Assembly: GCF_964656455.1 (NCBI RefSeq) | Contig: NC_135714.1 | Location: 165,680,243-165,744,242, forward strand | Direction: 5' to 3' | DNA length: 64,000 nucleotides | DNA from: Halichoerus grypus | Lineage: Eukaryota; Chordata; Mammalia; Carnivora; Phocidae | Shown here: positions 50,701-62,863 of the stretch, piece after piece | Position numbering within the stretch: position 1 is the stretch's first letter | Layout: each line of letters begins with the position of its first letter | Program-made: the position numbers and the translations under genes | The notes under the pieces: model-generated | What the model was told of the DNA's origin: nothing | Database searches by the model: none | Seen by the model: only the letters and a program-made list of their open reading frames with translations

Positions 50701-52387
50701 TGTTGTTTCTTCGACTTAGAACGCTAGCTATTAGACTTCCCTGAAAAGTGGCGCTGCCGTGCTAGCTTGATGAAACACATGGGGAGTGGTGTTCTGCCTT
50801 TCGCTGGGGCCTGAGTCTCACTCGCAGAAAGCTTTGGACTCCCTTGCAGTGCTCTCACGCACGCACACAACAAAATGCTTCCACCCTCAGGAGCAGCTGT
50901 TTTACCTGCAGCACAGGCTCTCTACCGAGTTTTTCCTTCGAGTTAGGTGGCTGTGTTTAAGCCTGCACACACACCCTGGGCAACGGTAGTAGCCCCATAA
51001 CCATGATGTGAGTTGAGAGCTGCCTTCTGTGCCGGCCTGTCCCTCCACCGATATTATGATATTGAAACCGTCCCAGGGCTCCCAACCTCAGTACACCCTA
51101 AACTGCTTCGCCCTCAGAGAGGTCGACGGTAGCTAAAGCACGGTTTCTCTACAGTGTTGTTTCTTCGACTTAGAAAGCTAACTATCAGACTTCCATGCAA
51201 AAGTGGGGCCGCAGTATTAGATTCATGGAGCAAGTGGGGAGTCGTGTTCTGGCTTCTTCTGGGGCCTGGGTCTCACAAGGAAAATGCTTTTGGACTCACT
51301 TGCTGTGCACTCACGCATGCCCACCACACAATGCGTCCACCCTGAGGCATGGCTCTTTTAGCCGAAGCAGGAATTCTCTACAGAGTTGTTCCTTTGAGTT
51401 AGGCGGTTGGCTTATGGCCTGCAGGAACACACGGGGCAAGGGTACTGGCCTCATAAACAAGAGGTGAGTTGAGAGCTGCCTTCCGCACCGGCCTGTTTCT
51501 CACTCCATTTCACGTATGGGACCCTTTCCCCGGTCTCTCATACACGAACACTATACCACTCCTGCGGCTTCAGGAACTGCAATGTTAGCTAAAGCGCAGT
51601 AAAGCTACAGCATTGATTCTTGGTGTTAGTAGTCTGGTAGGCGAATGAGCTGCACCTGGGATTCTTGACAGGCTTGTTTCTTCCCAGTCAGTGTCGAGCA
51701 CATAGCATTCCAAGCACACATGGAGCAGTAGTGTTAGCTTCAGGTAGCAAGAGCTGAGTCCAGAGGTGCCTTCTGCCCGGACCTATTTCTCCCTTGGTTT
51801 CACGTATGGAACCCGTTCCCCAGGCTCTCAGCCACGGTACTCCGTGTAATACTTCCTCCATCTAGAGGTCGACGGTAGCTAAAGCAGGGTTTCTCTACAG
51901 TGTTGTTTCTTCGAGTTAGAACACTAGCTGTTAGACTTCCATGCAAAAGTGGGGCTGCCGTGCTAGCGTGATGAAACACATGGGGAGTCGTGTTCTGCCT
52001 TCTGCTGGGGCCTGAGGCTCACTCACAAAAGGCTTTGGACTCCCTTGCAGGGCTCTCATGCACGCACACAACATAATGCTTCCACCTTCAAGAGCGGCTC
52101 TTTTAGCTGAAGCATGGATTCTCCAGCGAGTTTTTCCTTCGAGTTAGGCGGTTTTCATGAAGCCTGCACACACACCCGGGGCAACGGTACTAGCCCCATA
52201 ACCATGGTGTGAGTTGAGAGCTGCCTTCTCTCCGGGCTGTCTCTCCCTCGATTTTAGGAAACGGAACCCGTCCCCAGGCTCTCACCCACCGTACACCCTA
52301 AACTGCTTCCTCCCACACAGAGGTCGTCGGTAGCTAAAGCACGGTTTCTCTTCAGTGTTGTTTCTCCGAGTTAGAACGCTTGCTATT
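47054..52387 (+). repeat. Macrosatellite unit U10 (complete, 5334 bp)
   Basis: Complete unit with (TA)7. Its 5' half has gatgtgatttgag near 48046, shared with U5-U8 but not U9, U1-U4 or U13. Its 3' half belongs to the U9-U12 cluster (gtgtttaagcc near 50954; gcatgcccacc near 51316). It has caaaaggctttgg near 52025, as do U1, U11 and U12. Confidence 0.97.
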
Positions 52388-53091
52388 AATGTCCACAATA
52401 GCCAAACTGTGGAAAGAGCCAAGATGTCCACCAACAGATGAATGGATAAAGAAGAGGGGGTATATATATATATATACAATGGAATATTATGCAGCCATCA
52501 AAAGGAATGAGATCTTGCCCTCTGCAACGACGTGGATGGAACTGGAGGGTATCATGCTGAGCGAAATAAGTCAAACAGAGAAAGACATGTATCATATGAC
52601 CTCACTGATATGAGGAATTCTTAATCTCAGGAAACAAACTGAGGGTTGCTGGAGTGGGGGCTGGGGTGGGAGGGATGGGGTCACTGGGTGTTGGACACTG
52701 GGGAGGGTATGTGTTCTGGTAAGCGCTGTGAATTGTGCAAGACTGTTGAATCTCAGATCTGTACCTCTGAAACAAATAATGCAATATATGTTAAGAAAGA
52801 AAAAAAGAAGAAGAAGAATGTAGCAGGAGGGGAAGAATGAAGGGGGGAAAATCGGAGGGGGAGAAGAACCATGAGAGACGATGGACTCTGAAAAACAAAC
52901 TGAGGGTTCTAGAGGGGAGGGGGGTGGGAGGATGGGTTAGCCTGGTGATGGGTATTGAGCAGGGCACGATCTGCATGGAGCACTGGGTGATATGCACAAA
53001 CAATGAATCATGGAACACTATATCTAAAACTAATGATGTAATGTATGGGGATTAACATAACAATAAAAACATTTAATAATAATAATAATAA
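52388..53091 (+). mobile_element. 5'-truncated L1, copy 11 (ORF2 tail in frame)
   Basis: A 704-bp copy with (TA)8, the only copy in which the TA count keeps the ORF2 tail in one frame from the truncation point to its stop. It has the gagaagaacc form. The right duplication begins at 53092. Confidence 0.95.
52389..52613 (+). pseudogene. LINE-1 ORF2 C-terminal remnant, in frame
   Basis: A 74-residue remnant of the extreme C-terminus of the LINE-1 ORF2 protein, the endonuclease and reverse transcriptase of the element. Recognisable family motifs are IAKLW, DEWIKK, TMEYYAAIKRNE, TWMELE and SEISQ, ending in a TGA. In a full-length L1 these residues follow the reverse transcriptase and cysteine-rich parts; none of the catalytic regions is here. 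Reading continues upstream into satellite only to an ATG at 52380. It is open because this copy has (TA)8; all 12 other copies have TA counts that break the frame. It is a fossil fragment and not a gene. Confidence 0.9.
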
Positions 53092-56000
53092 AGAACGCTT
53101 GCTATTAGACTTCCATGCAAAAGTGGGGCCGCAGTGCTAGCTTCATGAAACAAGTGGGGAGTCGTGTTCTGTCTTCTGCCGGGGCCTGAGTCCCACACGG
53201 AAAATGGGTCTGGACTCCCTTGCAGTGCTCTCACGCACGCACACAACAAAATGCTGCCACCCTCAGGAGCAGCTCTTTTACCTGCAGCACAGGCTCTCTA
53301 CCGAGTTTTTCCTTCGAGTTAGGTGGCTGTGTTTAAGCCTGCACACACCCACGGGGCAACGGAACTAGCCCCATAACCATGTAGTGAGTTCAGATCTGCC
53401 TTATGTGCCAGCCTGTCTCTCCCCCGATATTATGAAATGGAAACCGTCCCCAGGCTCTCAGCCACAGTACACCCTAAACTGCTTCGCCCACAGAGAGGTC
53501 GACGGTAGCTAAAGCACGGTTTCTCTACAGTGTTGTTTCTCCGAGTTAGAAAGCTAGCTGTTAGACTTCCATGCAAAAGTGGGGCCGCAGTCCTAGCTTC
53601 ATGGAGCAAGTGGGGAGTCGTGTTCTGGCTTCTTCCGGGGCCTGGGTCTCACAAGGAAAATGCTTTTGGACTCACTTGCAGTGCGCTCACGCATGCACAC
53701 AGCAAAATGCGTCCACCCTGAGGCATGGCTCTTTTAGCCGAAGCAGGAATTCCCTACAGAGTTGTTCCTTTGAGTTAGGTGGTTGGCTTTAGGCCTGCAG
53801 GCACCCCCGGGGCAAGGGCACTAGCCTCATCAACCAGAGGTGACTTGAGAGCTGCCTTCCGCACCGGCCTGTTTCTCACTCCATTTCACGTCTGGGACCC
53901 TTTCCCCGGTCTCTCGTACACGAGCAGGGTCAAATTCCTCCTGCTTCAGGAACGGCAATGTTAACTCAAGCGCAGTCACTCGAGAGGATTGATTCTTGGT
54001 GTTAGTAGCCTGGGAACTAGGCATCCAGGCACACAGGGTACAGCAGTGCTAATCTCCTCAAACAAGAGGTGAGTCGACAGCAGCCTTCCTTCCAGGCCTG
54101 CTTCTCACTCCGAGTTACGTTTAGGTTCCATTTCTCATGCTTTCACAAAAACACACAACAGATGAAGTGCACGCTCAGGAAGGGCGATCTTTGCTGAGGC
54201 ACGGGTTCTCTACAGTTTTGTTCCTTCGCGTTGCGTGGATGGCACTGAGGACTCCACGCACACACGGGAGAGCCGATCTAGTTTCCCGAAACAAGAGTTG
54301 AGTCCATAGGGGCCTTCTGCCCATGCTTATTTCTCCCTCCGAATTCGGCTGGGACTCCTTCCCCAGGTTTGCACTCAAGCAGACTTGAAAATGCTGCCAC
54401 CCTGTGGAGAGGCGAACGAGCTGAAGCTGGGGTTCTTGAGCGGCTTCTTTCTGCCAAATCAGTGTGGAGCCCTTAGCATTCCTATGCACACATGGAGCCG
54501 AAGTGTTAGCTTCAGGTAACAAGAGCTGAGTCGAGAGGAGCCTTCTGGCCCGGACTCCTTCTCCCTCGGTTTCACGTAAGGAACCCGTTCCTCAGGCTCT
54601 CACCCACGGTAGCCTGGAAAGTGCTTCCTCCCTCAGAGAGGTGGATGGTAGCTAAAGCACGGTTTCTCTACCGTGTTGTTTCTTCCAGGGAGAACGCTAG
54701 CGATTAGATTTCCATGCAAAAGTAGGGCCGCAGTGCTAGCTAAATGAAACACACGGGGAGTCGTCTTCTGCCTTTTGCTGGGGCCTGAGTCTCACTCGCA
54801 GAAACTTTGGACTCCCTTGCAGTCCTCTCACGCACGCACACAACCAAATGCTTCCACCCTCAGGAGCGGCTGTTTGAGCTGAAGCACGGATTCTCTACCG
54901 TGTTTTTCCTTTGAGTTAGGTGGCTGTCTTTCAGCCTGCACACACACCCAGGGCAACGGTACTAGCCCCATAACCATGATGTGAGTTGAGAGCTGCCTTC
55001 TGTACCGGCCTGTCTCTCCCCCGATTTTACAAAATGGAAAATGTCCCCAGGCTCTCAGCCACAGTACACCCTAAACTGCTTCGCCCACAGAGAGGTCGAC
55101 GGTAGCTAAAGCACGGTTTCTCTACTGTGTAGTTTCTTCGAGTTAGAACGCTAGCTCTTAGACTTCCATGCAAATGTGGGGCTGCCGTGCTAGCTTGGTA
55201 AAACACATGGGGAGTCGTGTTCTGCCTTTCGCTGGGGCCTGAGTCTCACTCGCAAAATGCTTTGGACTCCCTTGCAGTGCTCTCACGCACGCACACAACA
55301 AAAGGCTTCCACCCTTAGGAGCAGCTGTTTTACCTGCAGCTCGGATTCCCTACCGAGTTTTTCCTTCGAGTTAAGTGGCTGTCTTTAAGCCTGCACACAC
55401 CCACGGGGCAACGGAACTAGCCCCTTAAGCATGTAGTGAGTTGAGAGCTGCCTTCTGTACCGGACTGTCTCTCCCCCTATATTCCGAAATGGAAACCGTC
55501 CCCAGGCTGCCAGCCACAGTACACCCTAAACTGCTTCGCCCACACAGAGGTCGACGGTAGCTAAAGCACGGCTTCTCTACAGTGTTGTTTCTTCGACTTA
55601 GAACGCTAGCTATTAGACTTCCCTGAAAAGTGGCGCTGCCGTGCTAGCTTGATGAAACACATGGGGAGTGGTGTTCTGCCTTTCGCTGGGGCCTGAGTCT
55701 CACTCGCAGAAAGCTTTGGACTCCCTTGCAGTGCTCTCACGCACGCACACAACAAAATGCTTCCACCCTCAGGAGCAGCTGTTTTACCTGCAGCACAGGC
55801 TCTCTACCGAGTTTTTCCTTCGAGTTAGGTGGCTGTGTTTAAGCCTGCACACACACCCTGGGCAACGGTAGTAGCCCCATAACCATGATGTGAGTTGAGA
55901 GCTGCCTTCTGTGCCGGCCTGTCCCTCCACCGATATTATGATATTGAAACCGTCCCAGGGCTCCCAACCTCAGTACACCCTAAACTGCTTCGCCCTCAGA

Positions 56001-57269
56001 GAGGTCGACGGTAGCTAAAGCACGGTTTCTCTACAGTGTTGTTTCTTCGACTTAGAAAGCTAACTATCAGACTTCCATGCAAAAGTGGGGCCGCAGTATT
56101 AGATTCATGGAGCAAGTGGGGAGTCGTGTTCTGGCTTCTTCTGGGGCCTGGGTCTCACAAGGAAAATGCTTTTGGACTCACTTGCTGTGCACTCCCGCAT
56201 GCACACCACACAATGCGTCCACCCTGAGGCATGGCTCTTTTAGCCGAAGCAGGAATTCTCTACAGAGTTGTTCCTTTGAGTTAGGCGGTTGGCTTATGGC
56301 CTGCAGGAACACACGGGGCAAGGGTACTGGCCTCATAAACAAGAGGTGAGTTGAGAGCTGCCTTCCGCACCGGCCTGTTTCTCACTCCATTTCACGTATG
56401 GGACCCTTTCCCCGGTCTCTCATACACGAACACTATACCACTCCTGCGGCTTCAGGAACTGCAATGTTAGCTAAAGCGCAGTAACGCTACAGCCTTGATT
56501 CTTGGTGTTAGTAGTCTGGTAGGCGAATGAGCTGCACCTGGGATTCTTGACAGGCTTGTTTCTTCCCAGTCAGTGTCGAGCACATAGCATTCCAAGCACA
56601 CATGGAGCAGTAGTGTTAGCTTCAGGTAGCAAGAGCTGAGTCCAGAGGTGCCTTCTGCCCGGACCTATTTCTCCCTTGGTTTCACGTATGGAACCCGTTC
56701 CCCAGGCTCTCAGCCACGGTACTCCGTGTAATACTTCCTCCATCTAGAGGTCGACGGTAGCTAAAGCAGGGTTTCTCTACAGTGTTGTTTCTTCGAGTTA
56801 GAACACTAGCTGTTAGACTTCCATGCAAAAGTGGGGCTGCCGTGCTAGCGTGATGAAACACATGGGGAGTCGTGTTCTGCCTTCTGCTGGGGCCTGAGGC
56901 TCACTCACAAAAGGCTTTGGACTCCCTTGCAGGGCTCTCATGCACGCACACAACATAATGCTTCCACCTTCAAGAGCGGCTCTTTTAGCTGAAGCATGGA
57001 TTCTCCAGCGAGTTTTTCCTTCGAGTTAGGCGGTTTTCATGAAGCCTGCACACACACCCGGGGCAACGGTACTAGCCCCATAACCATGGTGTGAGTTGAG
57101 AGCTGCCTTCTCTCCGGGCTGTCTCTCCCTCGATTTTAGGAAACGGAACCCGTCCCCAGGCTCTCACCCACCGTACACCCTAAACTGCTTCCTCCCACAC
57201 AGAGGTCGTCGGTAGCTAAAGCACGGTTTCTCTTCAGTGTTGTTTCTCCGAGTTAGAACGCTTGCTATT

Positions 57270-57977
57270 AATGTCCACAATAGCCAAACTGTGGAAAGAG
57301 CCAAGATGTCCACCAACAGATGAATGGATAAAGAAGAGGGGGTATATATATATATATATATACAATGGAATATTATGCAGCCATCAAAAGGAATGAGATC
57401 TTGCCCTCTGCAACGACGTGGATGGAACTGGAGGGTATCATGCTGAGCGAAATAAGTCAAACAGAGAAAGACATGTATCATATGACCTCACTGATATGAG
57501 GAATTCTTAATCTCAGGAAACAAACTGAGGGTTGCTGGAGTGGGGGCTGGGGTGGGAGGGATGGGGTCACTGGGTGTTGGACACTGGGGAGGGTATGTGT
57601 TCTGGTAAGCGCTGTGAATTGTGCAAGACTGTTGAATCTCAGATCTGTACCTCTGAAACAAATAATGCAATATATGTTAAGAAAGAAAAAAAGAAGAAGA
57701 AGAATGTAGCAGGAGGGGAAGAATGAAGGGGGGAAAATCGGAGGGGGAGAAGAACCATGAGAGACGATGGACTCTGAAAAACAAACTGAGGGTTCTAGAG
57801 GGGAGGGGGGTGGGAGGATGGGTTAGCCTGGTGATGGGTATTGAGCAGGGCACGATCTGCATGGAGCACTGGGTGATATGCACAAACAATGAATCATGGA
57901 ACACTATATCTAAAACTAATGATGTAATGTATGGGGATTAACATAACAATAAAAACATTTAATAATAATAATAATAA
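57270..57977 (+). mobile_element. 5'-truncated L1, copy 12
   Basis: A 708-bp copy with (TA)10 and the gagaagaacc form. The ORF2 tail is frameshifted. The right duplication begins at 57978. Confidence 0.95.
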
Positions 57978-60900
57978 AGAACGCTTGCTATTAGACTTCC
58001 ATGCAAAAGTGGGGCCGCAGTGCTAGCTTCATGAAACAAGTGGGGAGTCGTGTTCTGTCTTCTGCCGGGGCCTGAGTCCCACACGGAAAATGGGTCTGGA
58101 CTCCCTTGCAGTGCTCTCACGCACGCACACAACAAAATGCTGCCACCCTCAGGAGCAGCTCTTTTACCTGCAGCACAGGCTCTCTACCGAGTTTTTCCTT
58201 CGAGTTAGGTGGCTGTGTTTAAGCCTGCACACACCCACGGGGCAACGGAACTAGCCCCATAACCATGTAGTGAGTTCAGATCTGCCTTATGTGCCAGCCT
58301 GTCTCTCCCCCGATATTATGAAATGGAAACCGTCCCCAGGCTCTCAGCCACAGTACACCCTAAACTGCTTCGCCCACAGAGAGGTCGACGGTAGCTAAAG
58401 CACGGTTTCTCTACAGTGTTGTTTCTCCGAGTTAGAAAGCTAGCTGTTAGACTTCCATGCAAAAGTGGGGCCGCAGTCCTAGCTTCATGGAGCAAGTGGG
58501 GAGTCGTGTTCTGGCTTCTTCCGGGGCCTGGGTCTCACAAGGAAAATGCTTTTGGACTCACTTGCAGTGCGCTCACGCATGCACACAGCAAAATGCGTCC
58601 ACCCTGAGGCATGGCTCTTTTAGCCGAAGCAGGAATTCCCTACAGAGTTGTTCCTTTGAGTTAGGTGGTTGGCTTTAGGCCTGCAGGCACCCCCGGGGCA
58701 AGGGCACTAGCCTCATCAACCAGAGGTGACTTGAGAGCTGCCTTCCGCACCGGCCTGTTTCTCACTCCATTTCACGTCTGGGACCCTTTCCCCGGTCTCT
58801 CGTACACGAGCAGGGTCAAATTCCTCCTGCTTCAGGAACGGCAATGTTAACTCAAGCGCAGTCACTCGAGAGGATTGATTCTTGGTGTTAGTAGCCTGGG
58901 AACTAGGCATCCAGGCACACAGGGTACAGCAGTGCTAATCTCCTCAAACAAGAGGTGAGTCGACAGCAGCCTTCCTTCCAGGCCTGCTTCTCACTCCGAG
59001 TTACGTTTAGGTTCCATTTCTCATGCTTTCACAAAAACACACAACAGATGAAGTGCACGCTCAGGAAGGGCGATCTTTGCTGAGGCACGGGTTCTCTACA
59101 GTTTTGTTCCTTCGCGTTGCGTGGATGGCACTGAGGACTCCACGCACACACGGGAGAGCCGATCTAGTTTCCCGAAACAAGAGTTGAGTCCATAGGGGCC
59201 TTCTGCCCATGCTTATTTCTCCCTCCGAATTCGGCTGGGACTCCTTCCCCAGGTTTGCACTCAAGCAGACTTGAAAATGCTGCCACCCTGTGGAGAGGCG
59301 AACGAGCTGAAGCTGGGGTTCTTGAGCGGCTTCTTTCTGCCAAATCAGTGTGGAGCCCTTAGCATTCCTATGCACACATGGAGCCGAAGTGTTAGCTTCA
59401 GGTAACAAGAGCTGAGTCGAGAGGAGCCTTCTGGCCCGGACTCCTTCTCCCTCGGTTTCACGTAAGGAACCCGTTCCTCAGGCTCTCACCCACGGTAGCC
59501 TGGAAAGTGCTTCCTCCCTCAGAGAGGTGGATGGTAGCTAAAGCACGGTTTCTCTACCGTGTTGTTTCTTCCAGGGAGAACGCTAGCGATTAGATTTCCA
59601 TGCAAAAGTAGGGCCGCAGTGCTAGCTAAATGAAACACACGGGGAGTCGTCTTCTGCCTTTTGCTGGGGCCTGAGTCTCACTCGCAGAAACTTTGGACTC
59701 CCTTGCAGTCCTCTCACGCACGCACACAACCAAATGCTTCCACCCTCAGGAGCGGCTGTTTGAGCTGAAGCACGGATTCTCTACCGTGTTTTTCCTTTGA
59801 GTTAGGTGGCTGTCTTTCAGCCTGCACACACACCCAGGGCAACGGTACTAGCCCCATAACCATGATGTGAGTTGAGAGCTGCCTTCTGTACCGGCCTGTC
59901 TCTCCCCCGATTTTACAAAATGGAAAATGTCCCCAGGCTCTCAGCCACAGTACACCCTAAACTGCTTCGCCCACAGAGAGGTCGACGGTAGCTAAAGCAC
60001 GGTTTCTCTACTGTGTAGTTTCTTCGAGTTAGAACGCTAGCTCTTAGACTTCCATGCAAATGTGGGGCTGCCGTGCTAGCTTGGTAAAACACATGGGGAG
60101 TCGTGTTCTGCCTTTCGCTGGGGCCTGAGTCTCACTCGCAAAATGCTTTGGACTCCCTTGCAGTGCTCTCACGCACGCACACAACAAAAGGCTTCCACCC
60201 TTAGGAGCAGCTGTTTTACCTGCAGCTCGGATTCCCTACCGAGTTTTTCCTTCGAGTTAAGTGGCTGTCTTTAAGCCTGCACACACCCACGGGGCAACGG
60301 AACTAGCCCCTTAAGCATGTAGTGAGTTGAGAGCTGCCTTCTGTACCGGACTGTCTCTCCCCCTATATTCCGAAATGGAAACCGTCCCCAGGCTGCCAGC
60401 CACAGTACACCCTAAACTGCTTCGCCCACACAGAGGTCGACGGTAGCTAAAGCACGGCTTCTCTACAGTGTTGTTTCTTCGACTTAGAACGCTAGCTATT
60501 AGACTTCCCTGAAAAGTGGCGCTGCCGTGCTAGCTTGATGAAACACATGGGGAGTGGTGTTCTGCCTTTCGCTGGGGCCTGAGTCTCACTCGCAGAAAGC
60601 TTTGGACTCCCTTGCAGTGCTCTCACGCACGCACACAACAAAATGCTTCCACCCTCAGGAGCAGCTGTTTTACCTGCAGCACAGGCTCTCTACCGAGTTT
60701 TTCCTTCGAGTTAGGTGGCTGTGTTTAAGCCTGCACACACACCCTGGGCAACGGTAGTAGCCCCATAACCATGATGTGAGTTGAGAGCTGCCTTCTGTGC
60801 CGGCCTGTCCCTCCACCGATATTATGATATTGAAACCGTCCCAGGGCTCCCAACCTCAGTACACCCTAAACTGCTTCGCCCTCAGAGAGGTCGACGGTAG

Positions 60901-62155
60901 CTAAAGCACGGTTTCTCTACAGTGTTGTTTCTTCGACTTAGAAAGCTAACTATCAGACTTCCATGCAAAAGTGGGGCCGCAGTATTAGATTCATGGAGCA
61001 AGTGGGGAGTCGTGTTCTGGCTTCTTCTGGGGCCTGGGTCTCACAAGGAAAATGCTTTTGGACTCACTTGCTGTGCACTCCCGCATGCACACCACACAAT
61101 GCGTCCACCCTGAGGCATGGCTCTTTTAGCCGAAGCAGGAATTCTCTACAGAGTTGTTCCTTTGAGTTAGGCGGTTGGCTTATGGCCTGCAGGAACACAC
61201 GGGGCAAGGGTACTGGCCTCATAAACAAGAGGTGAGTTGAGAGCTGCCTTCCGCACCGGCCTGTTTCTCACTCCATTTCACGTATGGGACCCTTTCCCCG
61301 GTCTCTCATACACGAACACTATACCACTCCTGCGGCTTCAGGAACTGCAATGTTAGCTAAAGCGCAGTAACGCTACAGCCTTGATTCTTGGTGTTAGTAG
61401 TCTGGTAGGCGAATGAGCTGCACCTGGGATTCTTGACAGGCTTGTTTCTTCCCAGTCAGTGTCGAGCACATAGCATTCCAAGCACACATGGAGCAGTAGT
61501 GTTAGCTTCAGGTAGCAAGAGCTGAGTCCAGAGGTGCCTTCTGCCCGGACCTATTTCTCCCTTGGTTTCACGTATGGAACCCGTTCCCCAGGCTCTCAGC
61601 CACGGTACTCCGTGTAATACTTCCTCCATCTAGAGGTCGACGGTAGCTAAAGCAGGGTTTCTCTACAGTGTTGTTTCTTCGAGTTAGAACACTAGCTGTT
61701 AGACTTCCATGCAAAAGTGGGGCTGCCGTGCTAGCGTGATGAAACACATGGGGAGTCGTGTTCTGCCTTCTGCTGGGGCCTGAGGCTCACTCACAAAAGG
61801 CTTTGGACTCCCTTGCAGGGCTCTCATGCACGCACACAACATAATGCTTCCACCTTCAAGAGCGGCTCTTTTAGCTGAAGCATGGATTCTCCAGCGAGTT
61901 TTTCCTTCGAGTTAGGCGGTTTTCATGAAGCCTGCACACACACCCGGGGCAACGGTACTAGCCCCATAACCATGGTGTGAGTTGAGAGCTGCCTTCTCTC
62001 CGGGCTGTCTCTCCCTCGATTTTAGGAAACGGAACCCGTCCCCAGGCTCTCACCCACCGTACACCCTAAACTGCTTCCTCCCACACAGAGGTCGTCGGTA
62101 GCTAAAGCACGGTTTCTCTTCAGTGTTGTTTCTCCGAGTTAGAACGCTTGCTATT
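57270..62155 (+). repeat. Macrosatellite unit U12 (454-bp internal deletion, 4886 bp)
   Basis: Unit with (TA)10 carrying the same deletion as U11, with the join in caccctcaggagcagct at 58144-58160. The 4-bp length difference from U11 equals the TA difference. It shares actcccgcatg near 61077 and acagccttg near 61374 only with U11, so the two are very recent tandem copies. Confidence 0.97.
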
Positions 62156-62863
62156 AATGTCCACAATAGCCAAACTGTGGAAAGAGCCAAGATGTCCACC
62201 AACAGATGAATGGATAAAGAAGAGGGGGTATATATATATATATATATACAATGGAATATTATGCAGCCATCAAAAGGAATGAGATCTTGCCCTCTGCAAC
62301 GACGTGGATGGAACTGGAGGGTATCATGCTGAGCGAAATAAGTCAAACAGAGAAAGACATGTATCATATGACCTCACTGATATGAGGAATTCTTAATCTC
62401 AGGAAACAAACTGAGGGTTGCTGGAGTGGGGGCTGGGGTGGGAGGGATGGGGTCACTGGGTGTTGGACACTGGGGAGGGTATGTGTTCTGGTAAGCGCTG
62501 TGAATTGTGCAAGACTGTTGAATCTCAGATCTGTACCTCTGAAACAAATAATGCAATATATGTTAAGAAAGAAAAAAAGAAGAAGAAGAATGTAGCAGGA
62601 GGGGAAGAATGAAGGGGGGAAAATCGGAGGGGGAGAAGAACCATGAGAGACGATGGACTCTGAAAAACAAACTGAGGGTTCTAGAGGGGAGGGGGGTGGG
62701 AGGATGGGTTAGCCTGGTGATGGGTATTGAGCAGGGCACGATCTGCATGGAGCACTGGGTGATATGCACAAACAATGAATCATGGAACACTATATCTAAA
62801 ACTAATGATGTAATGTATGGGGATTAACATAACAATAAAAACATTTAATAATAATAATAATAA
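62156..62863 (+). mobile_element. 5'-truncated L1, copy 13
   Basis: A 708-bp copy with (TA)10 and the gagaagaacc form, the same state as copy 12. The ORF2 tail is frameshifted. The right duplication begins at 62864. Confidence 0.95.

Larger units (their letters stand above)
52388..57269 (+). repeat. Macrosatellite unit U11 (454-bp internal deletion, 4882 bp)
   Basis: Unit with (TA)8 that has lost one satellite dimer. The join lies within caccctcaggagcagct at 53258-53274: the left side is the tgctgc form of the first dimer and the right side the ctcttttacc form of the second. It shares actcccgcatg near 56191 and acagccttg near 56490 only with U12. Confidence 0.97.
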
